DNA of 64,000 nucleotides from Gimesia maris (GCF_008298035.1 NZ_CP042910.1:6386001-6450000); one strand, 5' to 3'. Positions 28,129-37,739 are shown, counted from the first letter of the stretch. Numbers and translations are program-made. The notes: generated by a model not told the origin, from the letters alone.

Positions 28129-28137
28129 CGGTAGTCT

Positions 28138-28806
28138 TTATAAAATCCCGTATTTGGCGAACGCTTCGGTCGCCGACATGCCGTTCTTGATGCTGTCGCG
28201 GAACGTGTTTTCTTCGTGCACTTTTTTCCAGGCGGACTGAATCACTTCGGCTTCGACGGCCTGGGGCACGACGGCGATGCCGTCCACATCGGCAAATACC
28301 AGATCGCCGGGTGAGAAGTAAACGCCACCAATTTCCACGGGCACATCAACGTCGATAATCCGTTGACGGTCTTTGCTGTCATAGGGAGACGTTCCGACTG
28401 CCCAGACGGGAAACTGCATGGATCGCATCTGCCTGACATCGCGAACCGCACCATCGATGACGGCACCCGCACAGCCCCGATGTTTGACGGCGGTGGAAAG
28501 CAGTTCGCCCCAGATCCCCGACCGCATCGAACCGCTGGCAGCGGCAATGAAGACTTCATCGGCGTTGATCGAGTCCACGGCTTTCAATTCGAGTTCATAA
28601 GGGCTGGGATCGACGTGGTACATGTCCGCCCAGAGACTGGTTTTGCAGCGTCCGACAACGACCGACTCCACCGTCATCGGCAGCAGTTCTTTACGCGGCG
28701 ACTGGTTCGTATATCCCAGCGCATCGAGGGCGTCGCAGATGATGGCTGAGTGCAGATGCTGCCGCATCATGTCGAGCGTGATGGTTTCCGGTTGTGTCTG
28801 ATTCAT
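28138..28806 (-). CDS. RraA-family protein (aldolase-like)
   Basis: 222 aa from ATG 28806; the frame continues upstream into the IclR gene without a better start. The RraA/HMG-aldolase fold is shown by IICDALDALGY, SGIWGELLSTAVKHRG (about 96-111) and DGAVRDVRQM with the Arg122-Asp123 pair of the active aldolases, then PGDLVFADVDGIAVVP. These enzymes cleave 4-hydroxy-4-methyl-2-oxoglutarate-type acids or decarboxylate oxaloacetate; the alternative, RNase E inhibition, is unlikely in this setting. It starts 7 nt after the IclR stop. Confidence 0.88.
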   Translation of the reverse strand: MNQTQPETITLDMMRQHLHSAIICDALDALGYTNQSPRKELLPMTVESVVVGRCKTSLWADMYHVDPSPYELELKAVDSINADEVFIAAASGSMRSGIWGELLSTAVKHRGCAGAVIDGAVRDVRQMRSMQFPVWAVGTSPYDSKDRQRIIDVDVPVEIGGVYFSPGDLVFADVDGIAVVPQAVEAEVIQSAWKKVHEENTFRDSIKNGMSATEAFAKYGIL

Positions 28807-28813
28807 GGTTGTC

Positions 28814-29584
28814 TCATGTCTGAGGTTGAAGTTGTCGGGAAATCTGCCGGGCCGTCCGCACCACGGCTTTAATAAACTGTTGCAACGCTTTCGCATCGGC
28901 GCGTGCTGTGGGCACACTCAAACTGATGGCGGCAACAACCTGCGTCCCTTCATAGAGAGGTGCGCCGATGCAGGTGACGCCGACATCGTTCTGATCCTGT
29001 TCGACGGAATAACCGTCGGCCTGCGTCTGTTGGTGAATTTTTCGAAGCTGCTTGAGATCGATAATTGTTTCTCTCGTACGGGCGACCAGTCGGGTTCGCG
29101 CGATCAACGCATCCCAGGCTTCGTCCGTCAGTTGTGAAGTGATCGCACGCCCCAGTGAAGTCGAGTAAAATGGATCGGTGCTGCTGGGCTCGACAATCCG
29201 CCTTAACGGATGGGTACTCTCCAGCACACTCAGATAGCGAACCTGGGTGCCCCGCAAAACGCCGAGATTGACGGTTTCCCCCGTCTGCTCATGCAACTCC
29301 CTCAGCAGGGGAGCCGCCAGTTCCTTTAAACGGTCTTCCAGCGAACCGGATGCCAGCCGCCTCAGTTTCGGTGTAATCTGATACACGCCTTTCTCAAGGC
29401 GACTCACATAGCCCAGTTCGAGCAGTTCCTGCAGGATCCGATGCACGGTCGGTTTGGGGAGCCCGAGCTCGTGTACCATTTCCAGCAAAGTCAACGAACC
29501 GTCAGCCGTCGCCAGCACCTCAAGTACCAGAAAGGCCTTACCCAGAGAGGTGATTTCTTTGGTAATCAGCATTGAGAATGACAT
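28814..29584 (-). CDS. IclR-family transcriptional regulator
   Basis: 256 aa from ATG 29584; ATG 29572 is an alternative, and neither has a strong ribosome site. An N-terminal winged helix (LTLLEMVHELGLPKPTVHRI) precedes the GAF-like effector domain (ETVNLGVLRGTQVRYLSVLE, YSTSLGRAI, DGYSVEQDQNDVGVTCIGAP). It is divergent from the M81/enolase-superfamily genes and cotranscribed with the RraA-like gene, so it very likely controls this small catabolic cluster in response to an organic acid. Confidence 0.9.
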   Translation of the reverse strand: MSFSMLITKEITSLGKAFLVLEVLATADGSLTLLEMVHELGLPKPTVHRILQELLELGYVSRLEKGVYQITPKLRRLASGSLEDRLKELAAPLLRELHEQTGETVNLGVLRGTQVRYLSVLESTHPLRRIVEPSSTDPFYSTSLGRAITSQLTDEAWDALIARTRLVARTRETIIDLKQLRKIHQQTQADGYSVEQDQNDVGVTCIGAPLYEGTQVVAAISLSVPTARADAKALQQFIKAVVRTARQISRQLQPQT

Positions 29585-29658
29585 CCGGAAAAACAGAACA
29601 TAAAGCCAGTCGATCGCTGCTTGCAATCGCAGATACGTTCCAATATACTGAATACACC

Positions 29659-29698
29659 ATTCCATTTTAAGATATAACTGCCTGTTTTCTTATGGAAT
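29659..29698. promoter_or_regulatory. Candidate IclR operator in the divergent spacer
   Basis: ATTCCAT (29659-29665) and ATGGAAT (29692-29698) form an inverted repeat around an AT-rich centre, midway between the divergent IclR and M81 genes. The arm spacing is wide for a single dimer but suits two half-sites. Confidence 0.3.
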
Positions 29699-29741
29699 TC
29701 TGGTAGTCTCAAATTTTGCCCGGTTCATAGAGGAGCCTCTC

Positions 29742-31214
29742 ATGCGTGTCGGAATCATTGCGTTGCAACACGAGTCCAATACGTTCATTCAGTCGGCGAC
29801 GGAACTGCCGGATTTTGAATACGATGTGCTGGCGACCGGGGATGCGATCTATCCTGTTTTTAAAGATTCCGCACATGAGATCGGCGGATTTTTCGCCAGT
29901 CTTTCAGAAACGGACATCGAAGCAGTGCCGATTTTTGTGGCTCGTGCTCTGCCCGGAGGAACAATCACCCAGCCAACCGTCGAGTCACTCCTGCAACAGA
30001 TGCTGGAAGAATTGAAAAACGCGGGTCCCCTGGATGGTCTGCTGGTGGCGCCACATGGTGCAGGAGTCAGTGAAAATGCGCGTGACCTGGATGGGTACTG
30101 GCTGACGCAGGTCCGCGACGTAGTCGGACCGGATCTGCCCATTGTCTGTACGCTGGATGCGCATGCGAATGTGTCGCAGACGATGATCGATACCTGTAAT
30201 GCGACGATCGTGTACCGTTCAAATCCCCACATCGATCAGCGCGACCGGGGCATTGAAGCGGCCCGGCTGATGCAACGCATTCTCGATGGTGATGTCAAAC
30301 CAACGCAGGCCGCCTGTTTTGTTCCCCTCGCAATTAATATTGAGCGGCAGCATACCTCGTCTGAACCCTGTGCCTCACTCTATCAACTGGCAGATGAAAT
30401 GCTGAAAACGCCGGGCGTACTGAGTAACAGTATTATCCTGGGGTTCCCTTACGCCGACGTGCACGAGATGGGTTCTGGTTTTATTGTCGTGACTGATAAT
30501 GATCGCGAACTGGCACAACAGTTGGCCGACCAGCTGGGTGAAACCTTGATTCAGCGTCGTGATGATTTTCGGGCACACCTGGTGGGCATTGACGATGCGC
30601 TGGATCGGGCGGAACAGTTGGAGGGACCAGTCTGTTTTCTGGATATGGGGGACAATATCGGTGGCGGCTCTCCCGCGGATGGCACAACGATTTTACATGC
30701 AATCAAACAGCGAGGCGGCCCCCCCAGCTTTGCCTGTCTCTACGACCCCGAGGCGGCACAACAGGCGATCGTCGCGGGTCCGGGAGCTACATTGGCTCAA
30801 CTGGCAATGGGAGGTAAGACCGATGATCAACATGGCGCGCCGCTGGTCTGCGATGTAACCGTGGTGAGTATTCATGACGGCCATTTTAAAGAACCGGCAG
30901 TCAGGCACGGGGGTAAAACCGAATTTCAGATGGGCCCCACTGCAGTCGTGAAAACCAGTTTTGGCCTGACGATCATGCTCAACAGTCATCGCACGCCGCC
31001 GTTCAGCCTGGGGCAGTTGACGTCATGTGGCGTTGAACCTGCTGACTACCAGATCCTGATTGCCAAGGGAGTCCAGGCACCGTTGGCCGCTTACAGCCCG
31101 GTCTGCCCGAACCTGATTCGCGTAAATACGCCGGGCGTCACATCAGCCGACATGGAACAGTTTCAATATCAGTACCGGCGTCAGCCACTGTTTCCTTTTG
31201 AATCGATCGATTAA
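29742..31214 (+). CDS. M81-family metallopeptidase (MlrC-like)
   Basis: 490 aa. The opening RVGIIALQHESNTF, then APHGAGVSE, CTLDAHANVS, YRSNPHIDQ and MGSGFIVVTD, and the C-terminal domain beginning VCFLDMGDNIGGGSP identify the M81/DUF1485 family named after microcystinase C. His10, the Asp-His of LDAHANVS and His of NPHID are likely zinc ligands. Members are often found beside acid-catabolism genes rather than toxin genes, as here. ATG 29742 has AGGAGC upstream. The dehydratase gene follows after 44 nt, probably in one operon. Confidence 0.88.
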   Translation: MRVGIIALQHESNTFIQSATELPDFEYDVLATGDAIYPVFKDSAHEIGGFFASLSETDIEAVPIFVARALPGGTITQPTVESLLQQMLEELKNAGPLDGLLVAPHGAGVSENARDLDGYWLTQVRDVVGPDLPIVCTLDAHANVSQTMIDTCNATIVYRSNPHIDQRDRGIEAARLMQRILDGDVKPTQAACFVPLAINIERQHTSSEPCASLYQLADEMLKTPGVLSNSIILGFPYADVHEMGSGFIVVTDNDRELAQQLADQLGETLIQRRDDFRAHLVGIDDALDRAEQLEGPVCFLDMGDNIGGGSPADGTTILHAIKQRGGPPSFACLYDPEAAQQAIVAGPGATLAQLAMGGKTDDQHGAPLVCDVTVVSIHDGHFKEPAVRHGGKTEFQMGPTAVVKTSFGLTIMLNSHRTPPFSLGQLTSCGVEPADYQILIAKGVQAPLAAYSPVCPNLIRVNTPGVTSADMEQFQYQYRRQPLFPFESID

Positions 31215-31258
31215 ACTGAATTCCACTTCGAGTCTACCTCCGCTAAGAAAGAGACCGT

Positions 31259-32476
31259 ATGCAGATCACGAAAATTGAAACCTCGATCGCCGATTCGATC
31301 ATGCCCGGTCTACTGCTGGTCCGCATTCATACGAGTGAAGGGCTCGTCGGCTGCGGTGAAACCTATTACGCGCCGCATGCGGTAGCCGCGATGATCCACG
31401 ACTGGATGTCGCATTACCTGATAGGAAAAAACCCCCTGGATATCGAAGCGCACTGGCGATTTCTTTACGAACGGTCGACAAACTTTGGTTCGCGGGGAAC
31501 CGAGCTGCGGGCGATCTCGGCGATTGATCTCGCGTTGTGGGATATTTTCGGGCAGGCAACTTCACAACCGGTCTGGCAGCTGCTGGGTGGCTGTGTACAG
31601 GAATCGATTCGTACTTACAACAGCTGCGGCGGCCCTTCTTACGGTGGCGCCAATGCAGAAAAGACCACACACACCTGGCCCGGATATGGATCCGTGGGAA
31701 ATCAGGGTCCGCTGAATGACTACTGGTCCGCCGTCAATGAACCGGTTGAACTGGCACGTTCACTGATCTCGGAAGGTTACCAGGCGCTCAAAGTCTGGAC
31801 ACTGGATTTCGCCGCGCATAAAACCAACGGTCCCCTGCATATCACACAAAAAGATATTACGCGGGCACTGGAACCATTCCAGAAAATCCGGGAGTCACTG
31901 GGGAGTAACATCGAACTGATCATCGACGGACACGGGTTCTTTCAACTCGCCCCCGCGATCCGGATTGCCAAACGACTGCAGGAGTATGATATTCTCTGGG
32001 CCGAAGATCTGCTGCGGGTCGACTGTGTGGATACGCTGAGTGACTTTCGCGATAAAGCAGGTATTCCGGTTGCCGTGAGTGAAATGTTTAACGGCCCCGA
32101 TGACTATCGTCTGGCGCTGGAAAAAAGAGCTGCTGACTTTGTGATGATTGACCCCACCTGGGTGGGGGGTATTTCACAAACGCGGAACATCACCCGTCTG
32201 GCGCAGTTTTATAATGTCCCTGTCGTGATGCATGACTGCACGGGTCCCTTAACACTGCTGTCCGGTGTGCATGTCGCCGCCAGTTCGAATAATGTCGCCT
32301 GGCAGGAAAGCCTGCGGGCGCATCTGCGGATTCTTTATCCTCAGCTGATCGACACCCCGATTGAAGTGGAGCAGGGACGGATTGTCATACCGAAAACTCC
32401 GGGTCTGGGAGTTGCCTGGCTGCCCGAACTGTTTACGCCGGGGACGAACCAGTATCGTGCGACGGAGCTGACTTAG
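31259..32476 (+). CDS. Enolase-superfamily dehydratase (mandelate racemase/MLE group)
   Basis: 405 aa. The N-terminal capping domain is followed by the barrel with metal ligands Asp223 (IIDGHGFF), Glu249 (WAEDLL) and Glu275 (VSEMFNG), and His325 near the end of the barrel (VVMHDCTGP). Position 178-180 is KVW rather than the KxK of mandelate racemase, and Asp-Gly-His at 223-225 resembles sugar-acid dehydratases. It probably dehydrates an aldonic or similar acid. It is paired with the M81 gene and with the divergent IclR/RraA genes. Confidence 0.88.
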   Translation: MQITKIETSIADSIMPGLLLVRIHTSEGLVGCGETYYAPHAVAAMIHDWMSHYLIGKNPLDIEAHWRFLYERSTNFGSRGTELRAISAIDLALWDIFGQATSQPVWQLLGGCVQESIRTYNSCGGPSYGGANAEKTTHTWPGYGSVGNQGPLNDYWSAVNEPVELARSLISEGYQALKVWTLDFAAHKTNGPLHITQKDITRALEPFQKIRESLGSNIELIIDGHGFFQLAPAIRIAKRLQEYDILWAEDLLRVDCVDTLSDFRDKAGIPVAVSEMFNGPDDYRLALEKRAADFVMIDPTWVGGISQTRNITRLAQFYNVPVVMHDCTGPLTLLSGVHVAASSNNVAWQESLRAHLRILYPQLIDTPIEVEQGRIVIPKTPGLGVAWLPELFTPGTNQYRATELT

Positions 32477-32541
32477 CAGTTCCCGGGTAGCGTTTTACAA
32501 TTCGAATGGTCCCTAGCTTTGACACATAACCGGGGCTAACG

Positions 32542-34032
32542 CCTAATGGCACTTACTTTAAATTAAGCTGGTTACCCCAGCCGTTTGGCATGGGATTTGC
32601 GCAGGATTCTATTCTTGAAAATAGACTGCCAATTTGCCAGGAGTAATCACGCTGTGAAACAATCACCGGAACAGATTCTTGAATTCGATCGTGCCTTCGA
32701 ACAACTTAAAGATTTGGTGGACTTACGCCAAGCCGATCAGCTGCATCCCAGGCGGCCCAATGCAATCTATACCGCCTGCGTTGTGCTGTGGATGCTGATT
32801 TTTCAACGCCTCAAACCAGATGCCTCACTCGAAGCGGCGGTGAAGCATCTGATTGAAAATCAACCTGACTACCTTCCTGAAAACAAACGATTAAGCCAGG
32901 GTACACTCTCGTCCAACAGTGCAGCATACAGCCGGGCTCGCAGCGAACTGCCGTTGGATGTTGTGAAATGGTTTTCCAATGAAATCACTCGTGCCATCGT
33001 CGGGCAATCTGAAACCCTGCTGGACGGTCGTCAAATATTTTTACTCGATGGAACCACGATCACATTAGCACCGGAAAAAGAATTACAAACGAAATTTCCG
33101 CCCGCCTCAAATCAGCACGGTGAAAGTGTCTGGCCTGTTGTCAATCTGACCGTTTTTCACGAACTCAGTAGTGGATGTGCCTTGCTGCCACAGCTGGGGG
33201 CCATGTATGGACCTGAAGCGGTTTCCGAAACGGAACTTGCCCGAAATGGCATGCACTGCCTGCCAGACGAATCGATCATCATGGCTGATGCAGGATTTGG
33301 GATCTTTGGCGTTGCTTACCAGGCACAACTCCTGGGGCATGATTTTTTTCTACGCATGAAGAAGTTAAACTTTGAGTCACTTCGAGCCAAAGCAAAACTC
33401 GTATCGCAAAGCCCAAAACATAAGACCTACCAACACCAGTGGACTCCGACCCCCAAAAACCGTAAAACACAACCCGGGCTCCCCAGGGACGCTTCGCTGG
33501 CTGTTGTTTTGCACGAAATCATCGTCAATGAAACCTTGACGCTGTATTGCGTTACCAGCCTGCCGCAAGACGCTGCCACCCTGGGCAACCTCTACAATCA
33601 AAGGGTCAATGTCGAAGTTGATATTCGTAACTTGAAGGTCGTATTGGACACCGAGAACATTCGCGCCAAGAAGGTAGACACGTTTTTGAAAGAGCTGTAT
33701 ACGTCAGTGGTCGCCTACAATTTAGTTGGTCAATTCCGCAGACAGGCGGCTGAACTGAATCAGGTTGCTCCGCGGCGGATGAGCTTTAAGCGAACCTGGA
33801 CAACATTCCAAACGTTCCTGTTGAAGCACCTGCACACTGAGCCAGAATCATGGCGTGAATCCTTCGAGCGAGCACTGTTCTACGCGACCAAAGATAAACT
33901 ACCCAATCGCGCTGCCAGCCGAAGCGTAAAAAGAGAATGCTACGCCAAACGTTCAAAGAGAGACCATTTCGAAAAAAGAAAAAAGCCCCCAGAGAAATTG
34001 AAACACACTGATCTGAAGTAAGTGCCATTAGG
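32542..34032 (+). mobile_element. IS4-family insertion sequence
   Basis: 1491 bases bounded by perfect 17-bp terminal inverted repeats: CCTAATGGCACTTACTT (32542-32558) and its complement (34016-34032). The direct repeat CTAACG lies immediately outside both ends (32536-32541, 34033-34038) as target duplication; the repeats could be read as 18 bp with a shorter duplication. One intact transposase fills the element. It landed inside a palindromic MITE-like repeat. Confidence 0.92.
32654..34021 (+). CDS. IS4-family transposase (DDE)
   Basis: 455 aa from GTG 32654 with AGGAG 10 nt upstream; the frame opens earlier at TTG 32585. RNase-H-fold catalytic residues: first Asp in FLLDGTTITL, second Asp in IIMADAGFG, and Glu in the family's Y-2-R-3-E-6-K signature, seen as YNQRVNVEVDIRNLK. 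The N-terminal part is the helical DNA-binding region; the C-terminus is strongly basic. The stop sits inside the right terminal inverted repeat. The frame is intact and the ends are complete, so the element may still be active. Confidence 0.93.
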   Translation: MKQSPEQILEFDRAFEQLKDLVDLRQADQLHPRRPNAIYTACVVLWMLIFQRLKPDASLEAAVKHLIENQPDYLPENKRLSQGTLSSNSAAYSRARSELPLDVVKWFSNEITRAIVGQSETLLDGRQIFLLDGTTITLAPEKELQTKFPPASNQHGESVWPVVNLTVFHELSSGCALLPQLGAMYGPEAVSETELARNGMHCLPDESIIMADAGFGIFGVAYQAQLLGHDFFLRMKKLNFESLRAKAKLVSQSPKHKTYQHQWTPTPKNRKTQPGLPRDASLAVVLHEIIVNETLTLYCVTSLPQDAATLGNLYNQRVNVEVDIRNLKVVLDTENIRAKKVDTFLKELYTSVVAYNLVGQFRRQAAELNQVAPRRMSFKRTWTTFQTFLLKHLHTEPESWRESFERALFYATKDKLPNRAASRSVKRECYAKRSKRDHFEKRKKPPEKLKHTDLK

Positions 34033-34169
34033 CTAACGCCCTTCGGCTAATCAGTCATTCCGATTGGCAACTTGTCTAAAAATTAGCCGCACGGCGTTAG
34101 CCGCGGTTTCTCCCATTTGCAGGGATGCATTCTAACCAGGAAACGCTCTCTGGCAATTTCTATTGCCTC

Positions 34170-35867
34170 TCAATGCAGGCCGATGATTTTGCCGGTATCG
34201 TCGATGTCGATCTGCAAAGCGGCCGGCTCTGAAGGGAGACCGGGCATCGTGCGGATTTCACCGCTCAACGCGTAGAGAAACCCGGCTCCCGCCGAGAGAC
34301 GCAAGTCACGCACTGGGAAGGTGAAGCCGGTCGGTCGTCCCAGCAGGTGCGGATCGTGGGAAAGTGAGTACTGCGTTTTAGCGATGCAGACGGGCAGGTC
34401 TCCGTAGCCTGAGTGTTCGTATTCCTGCATACGTCTGCGGGCCTGTGGTTCGAATTCAACAGAAGCTGCACCATAAATGCGGGTTGCGATCGTTTCGATT
34501 TTTTCGGCGATCGGCATTTCCAGGGGATAGAGATACTGAAACTGATTTGGCTGTGCAGCAGCTTCTACGACCGCTGCGGCCAGTGCGAGGGAGCCTTCGC
34601 CTCCTTCGCTGAAAGCGCGCGTGATGACGGCCGCTGCGGCGCCCTGTTCGAGCGCGATCTTCTGAATCTCTTTCAGTTCCCGTTCGGAATCATCGGGAAA
34701 GGCATTGATGGCGACGACGGTGGGCAGATGATACTGCTGGATGATCTCCAGATGCGCCCGCAGGTTGACGGCGCCGGCGTGGAGGGCATCCAGATTTTCT
34801 TCCAACAGTGCCGGGGGCAGCGGTTTTCCCGGATGAACGTCGAATAGCCCGCTCTGTAATTTCAGGGCGCGGGCGGTACAGACCAGCACTTCGGCATCAG
34901 GCTGCAGACCGCTGGTACGACATTTGATATTGAAGAACTTTTCTGCACCACAGTCCGCGCCAAAGCCGCTTTCCGTGACGACATAATCGGCCAGTTTCAG
35001 AGCGATCTGATCAGCAATGATAGAACTGTTGCCGTGTGCAATGTTGCCGAAAGGGCCAGCATGCACCAGAAACGGCGTCGCCTCACAGCTCTGGACCAGA
35101 TTGGGTCTCAGTGCATCGACGAGCAGGGCCGCCATCGCACCGGTACAGCCCAGCTGTTCGACGGTCACCGGCTGTCGGTCGTACGTCATGCCGACAACAA
35201 TGCGTCCCAGTCGCTGTCGCAGATCGCGGGGATTGCTGGCCAGAGCGAGAATCGCCATGACTTCCGAGGCGGCGGTCAGGTCGAAGCCGGTTTCACGGAG
35301 CGGGGCCTGCAGCGGTTGATCCAGCCCACTGATGATGTGGGCCAGGCCTTTGTCGCAGAGATCCAGGGCCCGTTTCCAGGTGATGGTCTTCGGATTGATC
35401 TCGGGAATCTTCCGCCGGGCAATGTGGTTATCGATGATGCTGGCCAGCAGATTGGTGGCCGAGGTGACTGCGTGCAGATCGCCGGTGAAATGCAGGTTGA
35501 TATCGGACTGAGGTTCCAGCGTGCAATTGCCTCCACCGGCCCCGCCTCCCTTAATGCCAAACACCGGCGCCAGCGAAGGTTCGCGGAGTGTGCCGATCGT
35601 GGTGTGGCCCAGTTGAGAGAGGGCCATCGCCAGTCCGATGACAGTGACGGTTTTGCCTTCGCCCAGCGGAGTGGGATTGATCGCGGTGACGCCAATGTAC
35701 TTTGCCAGGGGGCGATCAGCATATTTGTCGGCGAGACCGTGTACCAGCTTGGCCTTAAGGCGGCCGTACGGCTCGTAGTCACCTGGTCCCAACCCGATTT
35801 CTTTCGCAAGGGAATCGATGTCCCTGAGAATTCGCCCGTCGGGGCTGGAAGGAGTAATGCGATGCAT
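34170..35867 (-). CDS. fhs: Formate-tetrahydrofolate ligase
   Basis: 565 aa, usual length. ATP-dependent formylation of tetrahydrofolate, supplying 10-formyl-THF to one-carbon metabolism. P-loop TPLGEGKT (66-73), then GIKGGGAGGGNCTLEP, INLHFTGDLHAVT, the NNLL-like block TNLLASIIDNHI, TYDRQPVT, VTESGFGADCGAEKF and VVAINAFPDDSE are family hallmarks. The first ATG at 35867 gives the expected N-terminus (ITPSSPDGRILRDIDSLAKE). Monocistronic. It gives a glycine/serine one-carbon link to the tdh-kbl and class V aminotransferase genes in the window. Confidence 0.95.
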   Translation of the reverse strand: MHRITPSSPDGRILRDIDSLAKEIGLGPGDYEPYGRLKAKLVHGLADKYADRPLAKYIGVTAINPTPLGEGKTVTVIGLAMALSQLGHTTIGTLREPSLAPVFGIKGGGAGGGNCTLEPQSDINLHFTGDLHAVTSATNLLASIIDNHIARRKIPEINPKTITWKRALDLCDKGLAHIISGLDQPLQAPLRETGFDLTAASEVMAILALASNPRDLRQRLGRIVVGMTYDRQPVTVEQLGCTGAMAALLVDALRPNLVQSCEATPFLVHAGPFGNIAHGNSSIIADQIALKLADYVVTESGFGADCGAEKFFNIKCRTSGLQPDAEVLVCTARALKLQSGLFDVHPGKPLPPALLEENLDALHAGAVNLRAHLEIIQQYHLPTVVAINAFPDDSERELKEIQKIALEQGAAAAVITRAFSEGGEGSLALAAAVVEAAAQPNQFQYLYPLEMPIAEKIETIATRIYGAASVEFEPQARRRMQEYEHSGYGDLPVCIAKTQYSLSHDPHLLGRPTGFTFPVRDLRLSAGAGFLYALSGEIRTMPGLPSEPAALQIDIDDTGKIIGLH

Positions 35868-36008
35868 CTGTTGCGCCTGTCAGAATAAAGTATTGCTCGC
35901 TCAGTGTATGGGAAAGCAAAATTCTAGCTTAGTCCCTGTATCAGAGAAATGCCAGAACCTGTGAATTCTGTGTACCAGTCATTGTGAATTCAGCGAGAAA
36001 CAATAAAA

Positions 36009-37040
36009 ATGCAATTAGGACTGCAGGAAAAGAGGGACTCCTTTCCTGCGAATTTCATCAGACCTGAGTACTGGAAACAAAACATGCAGCTGACATCAGT
36101 CGTAACGCCTTTTACCGATGACAACCTGAAACTGCTGTCACAAATTGGTGTCACACATGTGACGATCCGTTATCCGGGGCCTGGTCTGGAAATGCTACAG
36201 GCAATCAAAACACGGGTCACTGCCTGCGGTCTGCAGATAGCGGCGATCGAAGGATATCTACCCATTGAAAACATCAAGCTGGGCAATGAGCGGTTTGACG
36301 AAGAGATTGCGGAAATGAAATCGCTGTTGCAGAACATGCAGCAGGCAGGCATCCCCTTTGTCTGTTACAATTTTATGGCGGGAACCGACTGGGTCCGTAC
36401 AGAACTGAAAGCGCCGGAGCGGGGCGGTGCATTCGTGACCGGCTTTGATCTCGAGCAGGCTGAGCAGGCGGTTTCGCTTTCAGAAACCACACGCGATCAA
36501 GAATCCGCCCCGGTCACCGCTGAGGAACTCTGGACCAACCTGAAACGCTTTCTACAGGAACTGCTACCGGTCGCCGAAGCGTGCGGCGTGACACTGGCGA
36601 TGCACCCCGATGATCCGCCTCTGGACACATTCATGGGGAAAGCCCGCATCATGAATTCGGTGGAGAGTTTCGAACGTCTGATGGAACTCTCTTCGAGCCC
36701 CGCGAATGGCATCTGTTTCTGTCAGGGCACGTTTGCAGAAATGGGCGTTGATATTCCCGCGACGATTGAGCGACTGGGATCTCATATCCGTTATGTCCAT
36801 TTCCGGGATATCCGGGGAACGCGCGAACGTTTTGTCGAAACGTTTCACGATAACGGCCCGACCGACATGTTTGCCGCCGTCAAAGCATATCAGAATATCG
36901 GGTTCACAGGACCGATTCGCCCCGATCATGTGCCTCAGCTGGTGGGAGAAGAAGCGGGAGAGCCCGGTTATACGATGCTGGGACGCCTGCATGCCTTCGG
37001 TTACCTGCAGGGACTGATTGAGGGGGCTCAGAAATGCTGA
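36009..37040 (+). CDS. uxuA: Mannonate dehydratase-like TIM-barrel protein
   Basis: 343 aa, shorter than E. coli UxuA (394). UxuA hallmarks are present: MHPDDPPLDTFMG with metal-binding His, GICFCQGTFAEMG with Cys, YVHFRDIRG with His, ETFHDNGPTDM and PIRPDHVP with a late His. It should dehydrate D-mannonate or a close aldonate in hexuronate breakdown, which fits alginate or pectin use by a marine heterotroph. ATG 36009 and ATG 36084 are both possible starts and neither has a clear ribosome site. The short C-terminal part might indicate another substrate. Confidence 0.8.
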   Translation: MQLGLQEKRDSFPANFIRPEYWKQNMQLTSVVTPFTDDNLKLLSQIGVTHVTIRYPGPGLEMLQAIKTRVTACGLQIAAIEGYLPIENIKLGNERFDEEIAEMKSLLQNMQQAGIPFVCYNFMAGTDWVRTELKAPERGGAFVTGFDLEQAEQAVSLSETTRDQESAPVTAEELWTNLKRFLQELLPVAEACGVTLAMHPDDPPLDTFMGKARIMNSVESFERLMELSSSPANGICFCQGTFAEMGVDIPATIERLGSHIRYVHFRDIRGTRERFVETFHDNGPTDMFAAVKAYQNIGFTGPIRPDHVPQLVGEEAGEPGYTMLGRLHAFGYLQGLIEGAQKC

Positions 37041-37325
37041 GGACTGCTTTGTCACTCGAATCAAGCCAATTCTCCGGAAAACCATAACCCATAACAGTTT
37101 ATTGATCTGTCTGAGATTGAAAAAACATGAACTGGCTGGTAGATGTGCGCGGAATTCCCTGTATAATCGTTATAGCAGGCACAACTTACCCAGTTGATGA
37201 CGTCTGACAGGGAAGTCGAGATCGCAGGCAGGAGGCACCTCATTGGGGAAGCGTCTGAGCAGAATGAACTGTGCCCGGTTCATCAGTGACTAAACTCGAT
37301 TTTCCACTCTTTAGGAGTCAGACCC

Positions 37326-37712
37326 ATGCGTATTCGAATGTTGTTTGCCGCGGCGGCTGTTGTCGCCTGTTTCTCTTTGATGTCTTCCATTTCTGAAGCA
37401 GGCGGACGCATCACTTACTACAGTTCACCATTTCCGTATGTAGGACCTGCTCCTGTTTACTCGGTGCCTGCTCCGGTTAATACCGCCTACTATGTACCAG
37501 CCATGAACGCTTATTATGCTCCCGCACTGGTACCCGCACCGGTCATGACTCCGGTTTACTATCAACCCGCTCCGGTTGTGGTGCAGCCTGTGACCACTTA
37601 CTATGCCCCTGCTCCCGCTTACTCTTATTACGCTCCAGGAAAAGTCGTCTATAAGAGCCGCGGTCCCCGTTTTTTAGCGCCCAACTATAAAACGGTTGTG
37701 AAGTATAAATAA
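37326..37712 (+). CDS. Small secreted Pro/Tyr/Ala-rich protein
   Basis: 128 aa. ATG 37326, with AGGAG about 11 nt upstream. A clear signal peptide (cleavage near SISEAGG) precedes about 80 residues of degenerate repeats built from PAP, VYY and YYAPA units, then a basic end (KVVYKSRGPRF, VVKYK). The composition suggests an extended, possibly cell-wall or surface-associated structural protein. Followed by a strong terminator. No enzymatic motif. Confidence 0.65.
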   Translation: MRIRMLFAAAAVVACFSLMSSISEAGGRITYYSSPFPYVGPAPVYSVPAPVNTAYYVPAMNAYYAPALVPAPVMTPVYYQPAPVVVQPVTTYYAPAPAYSYYAPGKVVYKSRGPRFLAPNYKTVVKYK

Positions 37713-37739
37713 ACGACTGCGATTTAAAGCCGAAATAAG

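Larger units (their letters stand above)
32529..34107. repeat. Palindromic MITE-like repeat, split by the IS4 element
   Basis: Outer arms match as an inverted repeat over 26 bases with three mismatches: one arm is ACCGGGGCTAACG (32529-32541) continued at 34039 by CCCTTCGGCTAAT, the other is the reverse complement of 34082-34107. Without the insertion and one copy of the duplicated CTAACG, the element is 82 bases. It carries no coding frame and would fold into one long hairpin. Confidence 0.6.
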
